DNA from: UBA4661 sp002405405
GTDB lineage: Bacteria; Bacteroidota; Ignavibacteria; Kapaibacteriales; UBA4661
Assembly: GCA_036847245.1 (NCBI GenBank)
Contig: DAIUAL010000081.1
Span: 1-13,751, forward strand
Length of the DNA stretch: 13,751 nucleotides
Direction of reading: 5' to 3'
A model generated the notes under the pieces. It searched no databases, was not told the origin of the DNA, and was given only the letters and a program-made list of their open reading frames with translations. Positions 1-9,100 of the stretch are shown in pieces (position 1 is the stretch's first letter; every line of letters starts with the position of its first letter). A program made the translations under genes and the position numbers.

Positions 1-2
1 AA

Positions 3-248
3 CTTCTTACCACTTTTGACCAAGAACATTTTGAACCCGAAAATACAGATGAACCTAATGTGATTACAGCGCGCGAGTTGGAAATTCTTTCCTATATCGC
101 CGAAGGAAAACTAAGCAAAGAGGTTGCCGAAATCTTGTCGCTGAGTGTGCGTACCGTTGAAACCCACCGTCAAAATATTATGCGAAAAACAGGATGTCGT
201 AATGCCACTGCTTTGGTGCGGTTTGCTATTGATCATGGTGTACGCTAA
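3..248 (+). CDS. LuxR/FixJ-type response regulator, C-terminal DNA-binding part (5' end outside window)
   Basis: The frame is open from base 3 to the TAA at 246-248 and gives 81 residues, so this is the end of a longer gene. After an acidic linker of about 20 residues it shows a complete LuxR-type helix-turn-helix: an ITARELEIL opening, then GKLSKEVAEILSLSVRTVE and THRQNIMRKTG as the scaffold and recognition helices, and a final LVRFAIDHG helix. This matches the NarL/FixJ output domain, which binds DNA as a dimer once the N-terminal receiver is phosphorylated. The receiver is presumed to lie upstream and is not visible. A GTG at 60 could pass for a start, but the linker is open upstream and the domain is normally C-terminal, so I treat it as internal. 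Its targets are unknown. The two exported-protein genes downstream are candidates only by proximity. Confidence 0.92.
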   Translation, partial: LLTTFDQEHFEPENTDEPNVITARELEILSYIAEGKLSKEVAEILSLSVRTVETHRQNIMRKTGCRNATALVRFAIDHGVR

Positions 249-253
249 GTATG

Positions 254-270
254 CAACTCATCGGGAGTTG
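254..270 (+). terminator. Small hairpin after the regulator gene, weak terminator candidate
   Basis: CAACTC (254-259) and GAGTTG (265-270) are perfect reverse complements around a five-base loop, starting five bases after the regulator stop codon. The stem has only six base pairs and no T-run follows, so it does not meet the usual picture of an intrinsic terminator. It may instead be a 3' end stabiliser or chance. Confidence 0.25.
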
Positions 271-295
271 TCGATGAAGAGAGGGGCATTGATCA

Positions 296-322
296 AGCTG
301 ATGAATTTCGAGCTGATGAATT
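296..322 (+). repeat. Short direct repeat in the intergenic region
   Basis: AGCTGATGAATT occurs at 296-307 and again at 311-322, a 12-base match with 15-base spacing. AGCT recurs around the copies (for example TTGAGCTAAG at 321-330), so the stretch is somewhat self-complementary. No function is evident. A binding site or slippage scar are both possible. Confidence 0.4.
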
Positions 323-383
323 GAGCTAAGAACTGTAAATACGTACTTCTACGGATTGTTGGAGCAAGGAATTCGCTCTAACT

Positions 384-412
384 TTGCGCACGGCATACTT
401 TGTGCATACAAT
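384..412 (+). promoter_or_regulatory. Candidate promoter for the 883-residue exported protein
   Basis: TTGCGC (384-389) and TACAAT (407-412) are separated by 17 bases and resemble a housekeeping -35/-10 pair (three of six and five of six matches). A start near 419 would leave a leader of about 65 bases before the ATG at 485. The stretch also has a loose direct repeat, TTTGCGCA (383-390) and TTTGTGCA (399-406), 16 bases apart, which might be an operator. I did not find a clean Bacteroidetes TTTG/TAnnTTTG pair. This is pattern matching by eye only. Confidence 0.3.
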
Positions 413-484
413 GTGTGTTCTTACTCTTAAAGAATGTAATGAACTTTGATACGATTTTTCCGGTCTTCTCTTTGGGAAATCACC

Positions 485-3136
485 ATGAAACATTTTATAC
501 GAATTTTTTTGATTGTTGTTCTTGTTGGTAGTGGGGGGGCGCATGGTGTCTATGCCCAAAATAATGTGGGTATTGGCACAAATAGCCCTAATGCCGCCGC
601 CATTCTTGATTTGACAGCAACAGCTCAGGGCTTGCTTCTCCCTCGATTAAATCCGGCAAGCATTGCCTCTCCACTCAATGGTTTGGTTGTGTTCAACAGC
701 GGAACAAACCAATTTCAAGTGTACACCGGCGGATCATGGTTTAATATTACCACCAGTGCTACAGCGGGTGCACTGGTAGCGGGTGATGGCATTGATGTGG
801 TGGGGAATAATATCGTACTTGGCGGACCCGGTGCACTTTCTTTCACAACGAATCGTACGGTCAACCAAAGTACTTTTAATCTAACCTTTGGCGGTACGGG
901 TTTGACAGTGTTTAACACGGGACTTGCAGTAACCGGTGCAACCACTTTTGCCGGTGGTATCAATGGGGTAGGTGGTAATTTGAGTGCACTTGCAAATCTA
1001 TACGTTACGAATAGCACCTTTTTGCTCGGTGGAGCACGTGTCAATAGCGGTGCAAATCAGTACACGCTCGTAGGAAATCGTGGTACAAATGGACAATTCC
1101 TTCAGACTAATGGAGCAGGAATAACAAGTTGGCAAAATATTTCTGCGTTAGGATTAGGGGCTGTGACACTAACAGCCAATGGCTCAATCAATAATGGCGT
1201 AGCATTGTTTAATGGTACAAATCCTTCGATTACATCAAGTGCATCATTGACATTTAGTAATAATGTTTTGACCGCTGGTGGTGTTACTGTTGCATCTATC
1301 AGTGTGAACAATAGCTTATATGTAACCAGTGGCAGTTTTGCACTTGGTGGTCTGCGTATCAATTCCGGGGCGAACGATTTTGGATTTCCGGCAAATCGTG
1401 GTACAAATGGTCAGTATCTTCAAACTGATGGAGCAGGAATAACAAGTTGGCAAAATATTTCTGCGTTAGGATTAGGGGCTGTGACACTAACAGCCAATGG
1501 CTCAATCAATAATGGCGTAGCATTGTTTAATGGTACAAATCCTTCGATTACATCAAGTGCATCATTGACATTTAGTAATAATGTTTTGACCGCTGGTGGT
1601 GTTACTGTTGCATCTATCAGTGTGAACAATAGCTTATATGTAACCAGTGGCAGTTTTGCACTTGGTGGTCTGCGTATCAATTCCGGGGCGAACGATTTTG
1701 GATTTCCGGCAAATCGTGGTACAAATGGACAATTCCTTCAGACTAATGGAGCAGGTACAACGAGTTGGCAGACACTTTCAGCAACGGGGTTAGGTGCGGT
1801 GATTGGTGGTGGTACTCCGTCTGCTGGAATAAAAAATATGGTATTTATCGAAGCAAATGCTCCAACGACAATTTCTTCTACTGCTGTTGTTACATTTAAT
1901 ACTGCGAATAATATTCTCACAACCGGTGGTGTAACTGCAGCATCCATCACGATGACTGGGGCAAGTACATTTACGTCCGGTACAGGTATTGGGCAGTTTT
2001 TAGGTGCTCTATACGTAACAAGTAATACGTTCGCTCTTGGTGGTTTGCGTGTCAATGCTATAGCGAATGATTTTGAATTCCCTGCAAATCGTGGTACAAA
2101 TGGACAATTCCTTCAGACTAATGGAGCAGGTACAACGAGTTGGCAAGCAATAACACCGTCGAATATCGGAGCACTAACATATGGCGGTACAGCGACAACC
2201 AGCGATAAACTCGTCTATGAAACGGGAGCATCAACATTGTCGTCAAATGCGAATCTTACATGGAACAGTATCAATAATATCCTGTCGGCATCGAATGTGG
2301 TCGTATCCGGCAATATGTCGGCTACTAATGCAACATTAGGTCCGGTCGGTAATAGCTATATCATGCCGAATAGCAGGGGTGTTGCTGGACAGTTTTTACA
2401 AACGGATGGCACGGCGAATGCGAACTGGGTGTCATTATCACCCAGCTCTGTCAACTCTGCTTTTTTTACTACTGCCCCGACAGGAAGTCGTCAAATTGTG
2501 TTTGAGGCAGGTGGAGCGGGTACAGCTTCTTTGAGTTCGAGTGCAAGCTTGACATGGAATAATACCAATAATATCCTGACTACACCAAATGCAGTCATAA
2601 CAGGTACATTGGCGGCAACGGCTGCGACAATTCCGGCATTGAATGATGGCGTAACCATTGCAAATGGTCTTACGGTAACAGCCGGTGGAGCGACTATCAA
2701 TGGAAACTCCTTAGTGAATGGTACTCTTGGTGGTATCACGGGTCTGACGGTAAGTTCGGGTGGTGTTGCTGTCAATGCTGGTGGTTTAACTGTAAGTGCT
2801 GGCAGTACGAATATTAGTGGTGGATTAAATACAAATAATATTTCGGTTGGAACAGGTGGAGCAACAGTTGGAGGTATCTATCGTAACACGAACTTGGCAT
2901 TTGCTTTTCCGGCGGACATATCAGGGTGGGCGCAAAGTTTGCAAACTGCTACATTAACAAATGCAGCGGTAGGAGGTACTGTATCGGTGTCTCCGGTTAA
3001 TGCTCTGCCGGCTGGTATTGTTGTCTCCTTTGCACGTGTCTCCGCGGCAAATACTATTCAAATCGGACTGCAAAGTACAACAAGTGGTAGTGTTGCAGTC
3101 GGTACGATCAACTTTAGTGTTACCGTAATTCAATAA
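485..3136 (+). CDS. Secreted repeat protein with NVGIGT head, tail-fibre/adhesin-like (883 aa)
   Basis: The ATG at 485 is chosen over an upstream in-frame TTG at 446 because it starts directly at a classic signal peptide: a basic MKHFIRI, a hydrophobic core, and cleavage expected after VYA at residue 24. The mature protein opens with NNVGIGTNSP and ILDLTATAQGLLLPRL, then a GLVVFNSGTNQFQVYTGGSW segment. This head is common in surface and tail-fibre-like proteins of Bacteroidota and relatives. The middle is a string of beta-rich units, each with a GTNGQ(F/Y)LQT(N/D)G(A)G hinge at about residues 198, 304, 410, 535 and, in diverged form, 630. Two units are a perfect DNA duplication. The last 75 or so residues (PADISGWAQS to INFSVTVIQ) form a distinct beta-rich cap. 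There are no transmembrane segments beyond the signal and no catalytic motif. A surface or extracellular fibrous role is inferred. Ligand and export route are unknown. Confidence 0.9.
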   Translation: MKHFIRIFLIVVLVGSGGAHGVYAQNNVGIGTNSPNAAAILDLTATAQGLLLPRLNPASIASPLNGLVVFNSGTNQFQVYTGGSWFNITTSATAGALVAGDGIDVVGNNIVLGGPGALSFTTNRTVNQSTFNLTFGGTGLTVFNTGLAVTGATTFAGGINGVGGNLSALANLYVTNSTFLLGGARVNSGANQYTLVGNRGTNGQFLQTNGAGITSWQNISALGLGAVTLTANGSINNGVALFNGTNPSITSSASLTFSNNVLTAGGVTVASISVNNSLYVTSGSFALGGLRINSGANDFGFPANRGTNGQYLQTDGAGITSWQNISALGLGAVTLTANGSINNGVALFNGTNPSITSSASLTFSNNVLTAGGVTVASISVNNSLYVTSGSFALGGLRINSGANDFGFPANRGTNGQFLQTNGAGTTSWQTLSATGLGAVIGGGTPSAGIKNMVFIEANAPTTISSTAVVTFNTANNILTTGGVTAASITMTGASTFTSGTGIGQFLGALYVTSNTFALGGLRVNAIANDFEFPANRGTNGQFLQTNGAGTTSWQAITPSNIGALTYGGTATTSDKLVYETGASTLSSNANLTWNSINNILSASNVVVSGNMSATNATLGPVGNSYIMPNSRGVAGQFLQTDGTANANWVSLSPSSVNSAFFTTAPTGSRQIVFEAGGAGTASLSSSASLTWNNTNNILTTPNAVITGTLAATAATIPALNDGVTIANGLTVTAGGATINGNSLVNGTLGGITGLTVSSGGVAVNAGGLTVSAGSTNISGGLNTNNISVGTGGATVGGIYRNTNLAFAFPADISGWAQSLQTATLTNAAVGGTVSVSPVNALPAGIVVSFARVSAANTIQIGLQSTTSGSVAVGTINFSVTVIQ
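1111..1410 (+). repeat. 300-base perfect tandem repeat, copy 1
   Basis: Bases 1111-1410 recur without a mismatch at 1429-1728 (offset 318 bases, exactly 106 codons). The block encodes the body of one repeat unit, from ITSWQNISALGLGAV through NSGANDFGFP and the start of the next hinge. The offset keeps the reading frame, so gain or loss of a unit would leave the protein intact. Confidence 0.97.
1429..1728 (+). repeat. 300-base perfect tandem repeat, copy 2
   Basis: This is identical to 1111-1410. The 18 bases between the two blocks (1411-1428, coding the QYLQTDG hinge) differ from the matching first hinge (1093-1110) at six positions, whereas the third hinge (1711-1755) matches the first exactly (1075-1119). 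Divergence is therefore confined to one short hinge. Confidence 0.97.
1709..1770 (+). repeat. 62-base exact repeat, copy A (hinge of unit 3)
   Basis: Bases 1709-1770 are identical to 2084-2145 (offset 375 bases, 125 codons, in frame). They encode the hinge NRGTNGQFLQTNGAG followed by TTSWQ. The first 45 bases from 1711 also occur at 1075-1119. The sequence between copies A and B is strongly diverged from the perfect-repeat unit, so the hinge is much better conserved at DNA level than that unit's body. Confidence 0.95.
2084..2145 (+). repeat. 62-base exact repeat, copy B (hinge of unit 4)
   Basis: This is identical to 1709-1770. It begins the fourth hinge and is followed by a more diverged unit, AITPSNIGALTYGG, which still keeps the LTW..INNILS strand pattern of the earlier units. 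Confidence 0.95.
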
Positions 3137-3140
3137 CCAC

Positions 3141-3169
3141 CCCCATTACCTTTCTTTACTAAGGAGGGG
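3141..3169 (+). promoter_or_regulatory. Shine-Dalgarno sequence inside a possible hairpin before the giant gene
   Basis: AAGGAGGGG (3161-3169) is a strong ribosome-binding sequence, 14 bases before the ATG at 3184. It can pair with upstream bases: CCTT (3149-3152) with AAGG (3161-3164) around an eight-base loop, and CCCC (3141-3144) with GGGG (3166-3169), with ATTA opposite a single A as an internal bulge. Folding would hide the ribosome site. The 5' arm starts only five bases after the stop of the previous gene, so a terminating ribosome could melt it and couple translation of the two genes. The pairing is read by eye and unproven. Confidence 0.35.
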
Positions 3170-3183
3170 AAGCCCAGCAAAGC

Positions 3184-6100
3184 ATGTCGGGGGATATCAT
3201 CAACACAAGATTTTACACACAACATTTTTATCCTTTGAAAACACTGCGTTTATATTGCTTTTGTCTTTTGCTTGTGGTTATTGGAGCCATACCCCAATTT
3301 CTTCAAGCACAAACGAGTACGCTTACGATCAGCGGTAATGTTCCGATTTCAATTGGGACACAGGTTTTTGTTAATTCCGCTGATGGTAATGCCCTGAATG
3401 TGCTTGCAGGGGCAAGTATAAATATCAATAACTCGACCGCTGCACGGCTCACTATCAATGGTAGTGTTCAGTCAGCGGGAAATCTTACGATTGCTTCCGG
3501 TCTTACAGCAATGATTACTTCTGTTTCCACCACCCCTACGATACGGGGAACGGGGAGCTTAGCATTTGATAATCTTGTTTTTGTCGGTACTACCATGAAT
3601 ATCGATGCTTCATTTTCCACAAATGAATTTACCATCAGCACAGGTACTGTCAATTTTGCTGCATCAGCGGCGCGTACTGTAACGGTAAATGGTACCTTGA
3701 ATGTTCTTACAGGTACGACTCTTGTTGCATCAAGTGGAACAAGTCTTTTACGCTTAGGTAATGACTTGCTTGCGACGGGAACGGCGAACCTTAATCTGCG
3801 TAATGGTGCTAATGTTGTCAATATCGAATTCATCAATAGCTTGACATCAAATTTGGTGTTGGCGGGTGGTGGTACTTTCACGCTGAATCTACTAACCATG
3901 AACAAAGGCAGTTCCGCGAGTTCTGCTTTTATATCCGGTGCAACTTCATCAACATTTCCTACAACGGGTTTCCTGACACTTCTAACCAATGGAGGTACAT
4001 TCCGGCTTGCCTCATCAATCGGTACCAATCCTGTCTTTACAACATCAACGATATCCATACCGAGCGGTTCAGGATTTGCTTTATCTGCTTCCGGCACAAC
4101 AGTAATTTGGCAAGATGGTAATCTTATTTTGGGCGGCTATCTTGGAATATTTCTTGGCTCGATGAATGTTGGAGTTAATTCGGCTGATAATAGCATCGTG
4201 TATTCGACAGGTTCCCGTTTTACAATTGGTGGTTTATCTACAGCCGCAACACTCACCGTATCGGGTGCATTTTGTCGTGATGCCAACAATTCATCTGCAA
4301 TTGACTTCACAATCTCTTCTAATGCTTCCATTATCGTGGGGAATGGTACTGTCGTCCCGGCGAGTACAACGCGCGGTATTTTTGAGATAGGAACAGGTTC
4401 TTCGTTTGCAACCTCAACAGGTGCAACAGGTAATCCAACGATTACGATTCGCAAAGCCGCCAATAGTGGTTATGCAGGTAATGATGTGTGGATTGCACCA
4501 ACCACGACCAGCAGCAATGGATTAGAGCCGAATATCGTCATTGATCCACGTTTGAATAGCCAAGATTTTCTCTACTCGATTTCGCCGTTTCTCAGCAGCT
4601 TTACTGTAAATACAACAACAAGTACGGTGCTTGGTACATTGGCAGATAGCACTACCTTGAGGATGCTGAATAATTTTACGTTGAATAATGGCAGTCAGTT
4701 TACATTAGGTGATAGTTCGACTTTGGCAATGTCGAGCGATTTAGTACTCAATGGTACAGCCACAATCAATGCATTGTCGGGAACAGTACAGTTTGGTTCA
4801 TCAGTGCAATATATCGGTCGCCGTTCGCAAATTATTGCAAGCCAGCCACAAACATTCAATAATCTCTTGGTGTCATTACCTTTTGGCGATGGCTTACAAA
4901 CGAGTGTACCACTGACAATCAACGGTGATTTGCGTTTGACCGGCGATACGAATCGCTTGTGGATGAATGCAAACAATCTTCGTTTAGGTCCGGGAGCGGG
5001 ATTGTATTCATCGACCACAGGAACGGAGACAGTCTTTAACAATCTCGGTGTTGTACGGCGATATATCGTTGTGAATGGTTCTACTGCAACCATGACACGA
5101 GGACTTTTACCGGCGCAGAGCCAAACTCAGTTATTGGTACAATTTCCCGTTGGTACGAGTTCGTATTTCAATCGCTATCAGTTGTTTTTCCAAGATAATA
5201 CAGTACCATATGGTGCGGCAACCTTTGCTTCGGGAGCAGAGATTAGCGTGCGTTTAATCAATACAGCGCATCCCCAACTCTTGTTTCCTAACCAATCTTA
5301 TCTCAATGTCTATTGGCGTGTAACATCGGCTGGGGTAACCTTTGTTGCTCCGTTTGGTAATGCACAAGCGCAATATGATGCCGCACAGGTTACAAATCCT
5401 TCTCTAGAATCTTTAGTGCTTCCTGCACGGTGGGATATCACGCAGAATGCATGGGATCCACGTCCCGGCACACTGAGTAATCAGGTTTTTCTTGCTTCTC
5501 GTGAACTGAACATGAATGGCTTGGCATTCCTTGATGGCGAATATACTGCCGCTGATCCTTCTGCTGTTCAGCGGCGATACTTCAGTGTACCAAGTACAAC
5601 AGGAAATTATTCGTCGGTAACGTCATGGCGTATGAATAGTTTTTCGGGTGCCCCTGCAACCACTGTGCCGGGTCAGCCCAGTGATCTCGTCGTTATCGGA
5701 TCGAATGCAACTATTCTTGTGAATACGGCAACCGAAGCGCAAACATTTAGCACATTGGTTGTACAATCTACCGGGCGCATGATTATGTCATCATCGGCTA
5801 TTGTTGGTAATAATAATGCTGATTCGGTGTATATCGATAATGGTGCTACGCTTAATATCCGCAGTCCGCAGGGCATTACAACTGCTAAGACTACCGGAAA
5901 TATTCGTTCACAAAGGCTGACATTCGGTGCTACACCGATATTGGTCTATGATGGTACAACCAATCAATCGACAGGCGATGGTATTCCAAATCAAGTTGAT
6001 GTTTTAACGATAAATAATACTGCAAATACTGTAACATTGGGCAGGTCTATTTTGATTAGCTCTGCACTGAATATTACTGCCGGGCGTTTTTCACAGGGGA

Positions 6101-9100
6101 CGACAGGAACCGGTGGCTTTTTTACATGTAATGGTGCAACGGCAGGGCGAACAATTACCATTGGCAGTACAGGTGATTTTTATATTACTCAGCAGCGTTT
6201 TCCGTTTAACTTTACATCGCCAACATTCACAACGGGTACTGTAACGTATGGACCTTCTAATATCGGACGTTCGATCATTGCCGCGTCTGCCTCGACTCCG
6301 GCTGTCAATCAGTATTTCAACTTACGCTTCGATGGCAATCGAGCCATTGAGCCGATTATTTTCGAGCCGGCAGGAGAAATTCGTATTTCAAGTACACTCT
6401 CTATTTCAACAGCGACATTCAATAATGGTGTAAGCCCACTTATCCAGAGTATCCGTTTTCAAGCTGATGGATCGACCATTTCATTTAATGGAACAGGGAA
6501 TCAAGATATCCCCAAATTTAGTGGTATGGGAGCCGGATCTTCAGCAAATTTCAAGATGCGCTTTGCTAATCTGAAAATTGCAGGAAGTGGAACAAAACGC
6601 TTGCTTGATGAAGATGTCTTAGTCGAAAATAATGTTATTCTCGAAAGTGGTACACTCGCTTTGAATGGCTTTGGTGCTCTTGTACAAGGGGGATGGACGC
6701 AAACAGGAGGGGTATTTGATTATGGTTCAACAGGTACTCGTACTGTTACCTTCAATCCGCAAGGTATCACGCCTTTCCCAATTACTCTTGCAAATCCTGC
6801 AAATAATCGTTTCTTCAATCTGGTTGCAGTGTCAGCAAATATTGCAGCAACAGTAACATATCAAACAGGTATTCAGATTGATGGCACTCTTACAATTTCC
6901 ACGGCAACTGTTTTTGGTGATGCCGGCAGCAATACACTAACAGTAACGGGCGATTGGTATAACTATGGTACCTTTCAACGTGGCACGGGTACGGTAGTGT
7001 TTAGTTCTACTGCAACACAGACCATGTATAATGCTATGCCGAATGCAGCGCCATTGCTATCGGAATCCGCTAATTTTAACAATCTGACTGTCAATAAAGG
7101 GACGAGTGTTTTACAACTCACGGGTAATCAAGCAACGTGGAATAATATCGTTGTCAATGGTACGCTCAATCTTCAGAGCGGTATTCTTCGTGCAACTTCG
7201 GCAACAAATAGCCGATTTGCCTCCGCAGTCATCGTATCGCAAACGGGTAATCTTACACGAACAAGCGGTTTTGTTGATGGGTATTTAGCAAAGTGGGCAA
7301 CCGTAGGTGCTACAACACTCACCTTTGAGATCGGTAGAGGAAATGACTATACTCCAACGCAGTTGCAATTTTCGGGAGTCGGTGGTACCGCTGGATATTT
7401 AGCGATGTTTTCGGGGTTAGACATCAACGAATCAGGGCAATCGATCAATATTAGCAATCGCACTGTTCTGCAAGGTGGTATAGTAAATTTAGATCCTGTC
7501 AATCATGTGTTTCGGCGGTGGGAATTACATGCAGCACTTGTTGCTAACAATAGTGACTTCACCTTTGATTTAGGAACACGCACATATAATGCAGTACTCA
7601 ACTTTTTATCTACGGATATAGGGTATGTGCCGACGCAAAATGTAGTTCGTGTGAGAAGCGGTAACCTCAATCCAGATGATAATAGCTTAGCAAGAGGAGG
7701 AGGTACAACCGGATGGTATAATACTACTCCTGGTATTCGTACTACAACATCTATGCAGTTTGTAGGATTAAACTTCTTGCCGTCTGCTTCTACACCCTCA
7801 TACCCAATACAATACTTTTGGATTGGCCAGCCTGCTGTACCCGTCTATTATTCGCGTCAGTCAGGAAATTGGAGTGATCCAAATACATGGTCGATTGTAG
7901 ATTTTGGAGGTCCTGTTGGTCCTGGTGTACCCTTGGATAGTGCCGCAGTTCTGATTGGTGATGGTCACCGTGTTGCACTGACGGGTAACATCACGTCTCG
8001 GGAAGGTGTTATTCCAGGCGGAGGAATTGATGTTGCTACTGGTAGCACCGCTACTGCGGGTATTTTAGATGTAGGTAATTTCGTAGTTTCGGGGACAGGA
8101 TATTTCAGAATGTACAGTGGCGGCACTATTGTCACTGCCAATGTCAATGGTTTAGCGGCAAGTGGAGCAAGTGGTAGTATTCAAACAACCAACAGAAGTT
8201 ATAACTCAGGTGATAGAAATCCTGTTCGTGGTACAGTAGGTGGTTTGCCGAGCAATAATAATAACTTCATCTTCAACTTTGCTGGTGCACAAAATACCAC
8301 GACAGGACTCCCTGCAAATTTTGGTACGCTTACTGTAACCAATGGTTCGATTCTTACTGTTGGTCAAGGTTTTACGGCGACAAATGTGGTGATTGATAAT
8401 AGCAGTACATTTATCGGCGGTACATTCACATACACCATCGGCGGTTCATGGATCATGAACTCTACAGGGGTATTCACGTATAACACATCAACGATTGTGT
8501 TGAATGGCGGATCGAATATGATTCGTACCGGCGGCGGTAGTATTGGCGTGAATAACTTAACAATACAAGCTGGTGGTACGGCAACAATTAGTGCCAATAC
8601 ACAAGTTACGGCAAATGGTACTCTTGCGTTGAACTCAGGTATTTTGACGACCGCCCGCCCTGCAAGTGTTGGAGCGGCAAATAATACGTGGGTGCGCGTA
8701 ACAGCAGCAAATATTACTCGCACGGGCGCAGGTGCGGCTAATGGTTTTGTGAATGGAGAACTTCGTCTGACGGTACCAAGCGGTACACAGACCTTGCAGT
8801 TTCATGTGGGAGCTTTACCGAATGTATCTTTGCCGTATAATGCCTACACCCCGGTAACACTCAATGCCGTGAATGTTACTGTTGGTGGCGATTTTCAAGC
8901 ATGGGCAACATCGCCACGATCATTCCCCGGTGCGAATGTTGCTAATTCATTTATTGATTTAACACTGAATGTTAATCGTCTTTGGTATGTCAGTACTGTT
9001 GGCACTGCCGCGATCTCGGCGGGTAGCGGCAATGTCCAAATCGGATTCCGTAATGATATACCATTTACAGATCCGGAAGCATCATCAAACCCTGCAAATT

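Larger units (their letters stand above)
249..484. other. Intergenic region, no gene seen
   Basis: This holds the hairpin at 254-270, the 12-base direct repeat at 296-322 and the candidate promoter at 384-412. A GGGA at about 474-477 before the ATG at 485 is a weak ribosome site. No coding frame or RNA gene is recognisable. Confidence 0.6.

Noticed and set aside
446..484. TTG start at 446 for the exported protein
   Set aside because: It adds 13 residues before a well-formed signal peptide that begins at ATG 485, so the ATG is preferred.
1102..1680. Two nearly identical 86-codon minus-strand frames
   Set aside because: They are antisense shadows of the tandem repeat, and their likeness only reflects the duplication.
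1075..2145. Repeats as a CRISPR array
   Set aside because: The spacing is 318-375 bases, the sequence between copies is coding and itself repeated, and everything is in one reading frame.
485..3136. Prophage tail-fibre gene
   Set aside because: The NVGIGT head is shared with tail-fibre-like proteins, but this one has a signal peptide and no phage structural, assembly or lysis gene is near. A cellular surface protein fits better.
3137..3183. Intrinsic terminator between the two exported-protein genes
   Set aside because: The hairpin is imperfect, has no T-run and contains the Shine-Dalgarno sequence, so a translational role or chance is more likely.
3468..4097. 209-codon frame on the minus strand
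   Set aside because: It lies wholly inside the giant gene and is Val/Pro/Lys/Arg-rich in the way antisense of Asn/Thr/Gly codons always gives. It has no recognisable domain. The same holds for 4137-4463, 4695-5093 and 8364-8723.
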